In this document: in pieces, positions 59,634 through 64,000 of the stretch
Layout: each line of letters opens with the position of its first letter
Position numbering within the stretch: the first letter of the stretch is position 1
Source of the DNA: Streptomyces sp. PKU-EA00015
GTDB lineage: Bacteria; Actinomycetota; Actinomycetes; Streptomycetales; Streptomycetaceae
Length of the DNA: 64,000 nt
Direction of reading: 5' to 3'
Assembly (NCBI RefSeq): GCF_013387495.1
Contig: NZ_JABZEE010000042.1
Coordinates: 47,487 to 111,486 of the forward strand
Notes under the pieces: generated by a model
What the model saw: the letters and a program-made list of their open reading frames with translations, nothing else
Told to the model about the DNA's origin: nothing
Database searches by the model: none
Translations under genes and position numbers: made by a program

Positions 59634-61616
59634 ATGAGCACACCCAACGCTGTACCCGTCAGCCTGGCCGAGATCGCCCGGATCGCGGGAGTGGGCCGCG
59701 CGGCAGTGAGCAACTGGCGCCGCCGCCACGACTCTTTCCCGTCCCGTATCGGGGGCACCGACGTCAGCCCGCAGTTCTCGCTGTCCGAAGTGGAGCAGTG
59801 GCTGCGTGATCACGGGAAGCTCGACGACGTCGGCGGACGTGAACTGCTGTGGCCGCGCTTCGAGGCTCTGGGCACTCGCGACGAATCAGGCCTCGCCATC
59901 GCCGAAGCGGCACGTCGCATGCGCAGCCCCCGGGCACGTACAACCGGCGCGGGGCTCACGGCACCGGCCGTCGACCTCGTCGGCGACGCGGCCCGGCTGG
60001 GCCGCGCGGAAGGACAGCGGGAGACGTTCGAGTTCCTGTTGCAGCGTTGGCTGGACACCCACGTCCGCCAGCTGAGCACCACCCCGCCGCCACTTGCATC
60101 ATTGATGGCCCGGATCGCGCTGCGGATCCGCACGGGGGACAACGGCGACGGGCTCACCGTCTTCGACCCGGCCTGTGGCACGGGGCACCTGGTGGCAGCC
60201 GTCACTGAGGACTACAAGGGCCCAGATCTGGCGCTGCTGGGCTGCGAGAAGGACACGGCCCTCGCTGCCCTCGCCTCAGCCCGGCTCGGCTTCGCCACCG
60301 AAGGACATGACGTACGTACGGAGATCGCCACGGCGGACGCTCTGCGCGACGACCCGTTCGCGGGGCTCCGGGCCGACATCGCCCTGTGCAACCCGCCGTT
60401 CAACGAACGGGACTGGGGCTACGAGGAACTGGCAACGGACCAGCGCTGGACGCACGGGCTGCCGCCGCGCACCGAGCCGGAACTCGCCTGGGTGCAGCAC
60501 CTGCTGGCCCATCTCAGGCCGGGTGGCGCGGCCGTGGTCGTCCTCCCCCCGGCCGTCGCCTCCCGCAAGGCGGGCCGCCGCATCAGGGGGTCCCTGCTGC
60601 GTACCGGTCTGCTACGGGCCGTCGTGGCACTGCCTCCCGGTTGTGCCCAACCGCACAGCGTCTCGCTCCAATTGTGGGTGCTGCGAGCGGCGGGGGAAGG
60701 TAGCACCGCGTCTCCGACCGCTCAGGACGCACTCCTCGTCGACGCGGCCGGGTTCGGCCGATCGGGAGTGCGAGAAACGGGCCCGGATTGGGGGGTGTTG
60801 TCATCCTTCGTGCTGGACGCGGTCGCCGAACTCGACCGACCGGAAGCGAAGCTCCCGGAGGGTGCCGTGCGCGTCTCCCTTCTCGATCTGCTGGACGACG
60901 AGGTCGACGTCACTCCCGGCCGCTACACCGTTTCCGGAGAGACAAGCGATGTGGACCTTGCGGCTTCGTGGGACGAGCTGTCCGGGGCGTTGGGTGAACT
61001 CACCCATCTGACACAGCACCTGTCGAAGCTGGGCTTCCTGGAGGGTGAGTCGCGCACGACCGCCACCGTCGGGGACCTGGTCAAGGCCGGCGCCCTGACG
61101 CTGCGGGTCGGACAGCAGCCGACCGCGACCGGTCCGGTGCAGGGCGAGGGCGTTCCTCTGCTGACCGTTCCCGACCTGCTCATGGACGGCACTCCCAGCG
61201 GAACGGTGTCAGCCATCATCGAGCACACCACGGCCGAGGAGGGCGACGTCATTGTGGCCGGGGTGGTCCGCGCCTTCCGCGCGTGGGTGCACCAGGGGCC
61301 TCCCGTGGCGCTCGGACCCCAGCTCTACGTGCTGCGTGTGGATCCGGAGAAACTGGACGCCCACTTCCTTGCCGGATGTCTACGTGCCCCTTCCAACGGC
61401 CGCCAGGCCGGCACGCATGCTTCCAGTTCGTCACGTGTGGACATCCGAAGACTTCAGGTGCTCCAACTGCCGCTGGACGAGCAGGCCACCACCTATGCGG
61501 AAGCCTTCCGCCGCCTGAGCGACTTCCAGGAACTGCTGGTGCAGGCAGGGAACTTGGGCACGGGGCTGATCGACGATGTGCGCGACCGACTGGCGGCGGG
61601 CGGGCTGACGGGCTGA
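59634..61616 (+). CDS. Stand-alone N6-adenine DNA methylase with HTH N-terminus
   Basis: 660 residues, ATG 59634. Residues 8-60 form a helix-turn-helix (VSLAEIARIAGVGRAAVSNWRRRH ... FSLSEVEQWLRDHGK). The HsdM-like methylase core has motif I FDPACGTGHLVAA (~179) and motif IV NPPF at 253-256. The C-terminal third resembles a type I/IIG target-recognition region (TVGDLVKAGALTLRVGQQP ... VLRVDPEKLDAHFLAGCLRAPSN ... RVDIRRLQVLQLPL). No nuclease domain or restriction partner is visible, so it is an orphan methylase or part of a kinase-methylase module with the divergent kinases. The stop lies in a three-fold GGGCTGAC repeat. Confidence 0.85.
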   Translation: MSTPNAVPVSLAEIARIAGVGRAAVSNWRRRHDSFPSRIGGTDVSPQFSLSEVEQWLRDHGKLDDVGGRELLWPRFEALGTRDESGLAIAEAARRMRSPRARTTGAGLTAPAVDLVGDAARLGRAEGQRETFEFLLQRWLDTHVRQLSTTPPPLASLMARIALRIRTGDNGDGLTVFDPACGTGHLVAAVTEDYKGPDLALLGCEKDTALAALASARLGFATEGHDVRTEIATADALRDDPFAGLRADIALCNPPFNERDWGYEELATDQRWTHGLPPRTEPELAWVQHLLAHLRPGGAAVVVLPPAVASRKAGRRIRGSLLRTGLLRAVVALPPGCAQPHSVSLQLWVLRAAGEGSTASPTAQDALLVDAAGFGRSGVRETGPDWGVLSSFVLDAVAELDRPEAKLPEGAVRVSLLDLLDDEVDVTPGRYTVSGETSDVDLAASWDELSGALGELTHLTQHLSKLGFLEGESRTTATVGDLVKAGALTLRVGQQPTATGPVQGEGVPLLTVPDLLMDGTPSGTVSAIIEHTTAEEGDVIVAGVVRAFRAWVHQGPPVALGPQLYVLRVDPEKLDAHFLAGCLRAPSNGRQAGTHASSSSRVDIRRLQVLQLPLDEQATTYAEAFRRLSDFQELLVQAGNLGTGLIDDVRDRLAAGGLTG

Positions 61617-62062
61617 CGGGCTGACGGCGCACCGGGCCCCTCACACGCCCTCGGGTCCGGCAACCCGCTCATCGATGTCGACGGCCACTTCGTCGCACAC
61701 CTCGGCCAGCTGCGCGGCCATCACTTCCGTCGAGGTCGCGGCGAGAGAGCGGCAATCGTCCAACGCACGCAGAGCAGTGTCTGGCTGTCCGTAGGCGAGT
61801 CGGCATTCGGCAGCACGAAGCCGGGCTGTTGCGCGAGCCAGCACGTCGTCGTTCCCTTCAAATGGCGCGAGGCCGTCCGCAAGGAGAAGACCCTTGGAGC
61901 AGCTGTCACTCTTCTGACAGGAACCATGGCCGGCTAGGCCGGGGTGACCACGAACGGCTGTCCCACCTCCTTGTGGTGCCGTCTCGTTCCACGGCCCCTT
62001 CCGCCGTGGGCAGCTTTCGAAAATAGCCAGAGCATCAGTCCCCACACCACAAGGACCAGCGC
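61617..62062. other. Intergenic stretch with a decayed gene tail
   Basis: No intact gene. A minus-strand frame from about 61900 to 61641 reads KGLLLADGLAPFEGNDDVLARATARLRAAECRLAYGQPDTALRALDDC, which resembles the tetratricopeptide tail of XRE/TPR regulators. No upstream part is left, so it is probably the 3' relic of such a gene. Confidence 0.35.
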
Positions 62063-62866
62063 ATGAACGGCCCTTCACCGTCCTTCCAACTCCTCCCCGG
62101 CGCCCCCGACTCGCCCGTCATCCTCCACGTCCCGCACTCCTCCCGCGCCATACCCGCCGACGTCCGCGCCGGCATCGTGCTGGACGATGCGGCGCTGGAG
62201 CGGGAGCTCGACCACATCACCGACTCGCACACCGCGGAGATCGCCGCCGCAGCAGCCGCAGCTGCCGGTTTCGCTCCCTGGCGGTTCGTCAACCAGCTGT
62301 CCCGGCTGGTGATCGACCCCGAGCGTTTCCCCGACGAGCGGGAGGAGATGCTCGCCGTCGGGATGGGCGCGGTGTACACGCGGACCACGCACCGCGAGGC
62401 GCTGCGACCCGAGGAGTACGACGGCAGCGACCTGGTCCGGCGGTACTTCGAGCCGTACGCCGCCGCGATGACCGCGGCCGTCGATGCACGGCTCGCCGCC
62501 GCCGGGCGCGCCGTGGTCGTCGATGTGCACTCGTACCCGACCGAGCCTCTGCCGTACGAGCTGCACGGCGACGGGCCCCGGCCGCCGATCTGCCTCGGGA
62601 CGGACCCGGTCCACACGCCGGCCAGGCTGCTGGACGCGGCGCGCACGGCGTTCGCCGGATTCGGCGGGACCGGGACGGACAGTCCGTTCGCGGGGACGTA
62701 CGTGCCGCTGAAGCACTACGGGCGGGACGAGCGTGTCAGCGCGCTGATGATCGAGATTCGGCGGGACGTGTACATGGAGGAGCCGGGTGGCGCGGCAGGG
62801 CCCGGTCTGGAGGCGCTCGGTCATGCCCTGGCCGGCCTTGTGGAGGCCGTCGGCTCGTTGGGGTGA
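62063..62866 (+). CDS. N-formylglutamate amidohydrolase family protein
   Basis: 267 residues, ATG 62063. SPVILHVPHSSRAIP near residue 17 carries the metal-binding His pair. ELDHITDSHTAEI, SRLVIDPERFPDEREE, VVDVHSYP and LMIEIRRDVYM complete the N-formylglutamate deformylase (HutG-like) signature. Cytoplasmic, zinc-dependent, releasing formate from N-formylglutamate. No other histidine-utilisation gene is nearby, so the physiological substrate may differ. Confidence 0.88.
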   Translation: MNGPSPSFQLLPGAPDSPVILHVPHSSRAIPADVRAGIVLDDAALERELDHITDSHTAEIAAAAAAAAGFAPWRFVNQLSRLVIDPERFPDEREEMLAVGMGAVYTRTTHREALRPEEYDGSDLVRRYFEPYAAAMTAAVDARLAAAGRAVVVDVHSYPTEPLPYELHGDGPRPPICLGTDPVHTPARLLDAARTAFAGFGGTGTDSPFAGTYVPLKHYGRDERVSALMIEIRRDVYMEEPGGAAGPGLEALGHALAGLVEAVGSLG

Positions 62867-62899
62867 CCGGCCTCTTCCCGGTCTGCCGCTCCCCGGTTC

Positions 62900-63454
62900 T
62901 CAGGCGCGTGTGTTCACGCTGACCGGCCACGAACCCGTGGGCGGCGTCCAGCCCTGGAGGGTGGCCGGGATGCCGGCGCGTGTGTTGCAGTTGATGACCT
63001 GGAAGTGCAGGTGCGCTCCGTGGGCCGCTCCGGTGGCGCCGGACCAGCCGATGATCCGGCCCTGCGGGACCCAGTCGCCCGTGTTGTAGATGGCCCGGTT
63101 GAGGTGCGCGTAGTGCGTGCACTGGCCGTTGGAGTGGCGGATGATGACCTCGATGCCGTTCTGCCAGTACGGCGACCAGTTGGAGACGAGGACCGTGCCG
63201 CCCTGCGCGGCGGAGACCTCGTAGTTCGCCGGGAGCCCGAAGTCCCAGGCGTATTCGTTGTACGGGCCGGTGTGCGAGTACGTGCCCTCCGGCCCTTGGG
63301 TCACCATGTAGGACTCGCCCGACGGGTAGGGCAGTTCGTAGTAGTAGTCGACGGCTGCGGCGGGAGGGGCTCCCGCCAGGCCGATGCCCGCGACCGCTGC
63401 CACCGCACTTGCCGCGGCGGCGATTCTGCGCAGGACCTTGTTGGCATGGCGCAC
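62900..63454 (-). CDS. Secreted M23 (LytM-type) peptidase
   Basis: 184 residues with a Sec signal (VLRRIAAAASAVAAVAGIGLAGAPPAAA, cleavage near 34). The LytM motif is visible: H61-x9-D71 (SHTGPYNEYAWDFG), HYAHL at 114-118 and H148-x-H150 (AAHGAHLHFQV). Zinc metallopeptidase acting on cell-wall peptide bridges, or an enzymatically similar factor. Two Cys (112, 156) may form a disulphide. Monocistronic. Confidence 0.88.
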   Translation of the reverse strand: MRHANKVLRRIAAAASAVAAVAGIGLAGAPPAAAVDYYYELPYPSGESYMVTQGPEGTYSHTGPYNEYAWDFGLPANYEVSAAQGGTVLVSNWSPYWQNGIEVIIRHSNGQCTHYAHLNRAIYNTGDWVPQGRIIGWSGATGAAHGAHLHFQVINCNTRAGIPATLQGWTPPTGSWPVSVNTRA

Positions 63455-63637
63455 TGTGTACCCCCGTTGTCGTGAACGACCTGACCAGACTTGGCTTCCC
63501 TATCAACTAGCCGATAAAACAAGGCAGTTGAGGAAGTCAACACTGGTCGCGGCACCCTGCGACCCGCCCTTCCACGGCCGGAGGTCCGGTCTGGCAGCAT
63601 TCAGTTACATGTCGGCGGAGAACGAAGGAGAGGCCGA

Positions 63638-64000
63638 ATGAACGGTGGCGCGCAGTCCGTGGAACGACCCGAGCGTGCCTTTCCCACTCCCAACGGGCTC
63701 GTCGGCGTCGGTGTCGTCGTGCTCGACGCTCGGAGCGCGGACCTGCGGGAGCACCACGACGGCGTCGCCGCTCCGGCCCTTGACGGGAGGGTGCTGCTCG
63801 GGCTCGGGCACAACGGCGTATGGGAACTGCCGGGCGGCAAGGTCGACCCCGGGGAGAGGTTCGAGGACGCCGCGGTCCGCGAGCTGGCAGAGGAGACCGG
63901 GCTGCGGGCGGACGCCGACGGCGTCCGGATCGGCGCCGTCCTCGTGGACGGCACGCGTGGGGTCACCCGGGTCACCGCCGCGGCGCTGGTCGCAGCGGCG
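63638..64000 (+). CDS. Nudix hydrolase, cut by the window end
   Basis: At least 121 residues, open at the right edge. ATG 63638 has GGAGAGG upstream. The Nudix box is complete: GGKVDPGERFEDAAVREL then AEETGL (Gx5Ex7REUxEExGU). The N-terminal strand GLVGVGVVVLDARS is typical. It hydrolyses a nucleoside diphosphate linked to another group; substrate unknown. A 10-codon frame MSAENEGEAE (63609-63641) overlaps its start as ATGA and may be a leader peptide. Confidence 0.85.
   Translation, partial: MNGGAQSVERPERAFPTPNGLVGVGVVVLDARSADLREHHDGVAAPALDGRVLLGLGHNGVWELPGGKVDPGERFEDAAVRELAEETGLRADADGVRIGAVLVDGTRGVTRVTAAALVAAA

Noticed and set aside
57190..61616. Assignment of the kinase/methylase group to BREX type 2 or Pgl
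   Set aside because: PglZ- and PglY-like genes are not visible, the kinases are far shorter than PglW and the methylase is HsdM-like rather than PglX-like.
1..64000. CRISPR arrays, tRNA or rRNA genes, insertion sequences, integrase or attachment repeats
   Set aside because: No regularly spaced repeats, cloverleaf, transposase or recombinase sequence was seen on reading both strands; short direct repeats found are regulatory-like or within coding ends.

Overview
The window looks like a Streptomyces chromosome segment. It has very high G+C, strongly G/C third codon positions, many GTG/TTG starts, ATGA stop/start overlaps, XRE-DUF397 and HATPase regulatory cassettes, Tat and lipoprotein exports, and a WXG100-type polymorphic toxin. 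I saw no rRNA, tRNA, CRISPR array, integrase or insertion sequence, so the accessory part has no visible mobilisation machinery. All calls are from reading the sequence; no database search was possible.

Layout. 0-14.4 kb is mostly transport and metabolism: a deaminase-type toxin with its SUKH-like immunity gene, CstA with a YbdD partner, a solute symporter / ECF sigma / small membrane protein operon, an exported PLP enzyme with an exported RidA protein, a frameshifted zinc-ribbon gene, an isochorismatase-like hydrolase, an anti-sigma-type ATPase and two membrane proteins. 13.6-59.6 kb is a defence island. It opens with a UvrD-type helicase relic and the DISARM core drmA-drmB-drmC (minus strand, coupled by 4-base overlaps). 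Then come a UvrD-like helicase, a ~2000-residue SF1 helicase/nuclease with a GreA/GreB-like tail, a ParB-like protein, a GmrSD-type (DUF262/DUF1524) restriction protein carrying an alkyltransferase-like domain, and an OGG-like DNA glycosylase. Further on are an EcsC-family protein, a PASTA lipoprotein, a MerR/DNA-clamp fusion, a dynamin-like GTPase, a CCA-adding-enzyme-like protein, a CoiA-like protein, a SMI1/KNR4 cluster and an XRE/DUF397 pair. The other half of class 1 DISARM, drmD-drmMI, follows. Two Ser/Thr kinases and an HTH-bearing N6-adenine methylase close the island. 61.6-64 kb returns to ordinary genes: an N-formylglutamate amidohydrolase, an M23 peptidase and a Nudix hydrolase cut by the window edge.

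How they work together. The DISARM genes (helicases DrmA and DrmD, DUF1998 protein DrmB, PLD protein DrmC, methylase DrmMI) form one restriction system, but it is split into two blocks by about 28 kb of other candidate defence genes. A short element, GTTCACA, often preceded by TTGAC at a fixed 3-base distance, lies upstream of several of these genes (UvrD-like helicase, giant helicase, ParB-like/GmrSD/OGG cassette, drmD-drmMI, kinase pair). This suggests shared control of the island. Three loci (around 10.35, 43.2 and 45.05 kb) show reading-frame breaks that are either decay or sequencing errors.
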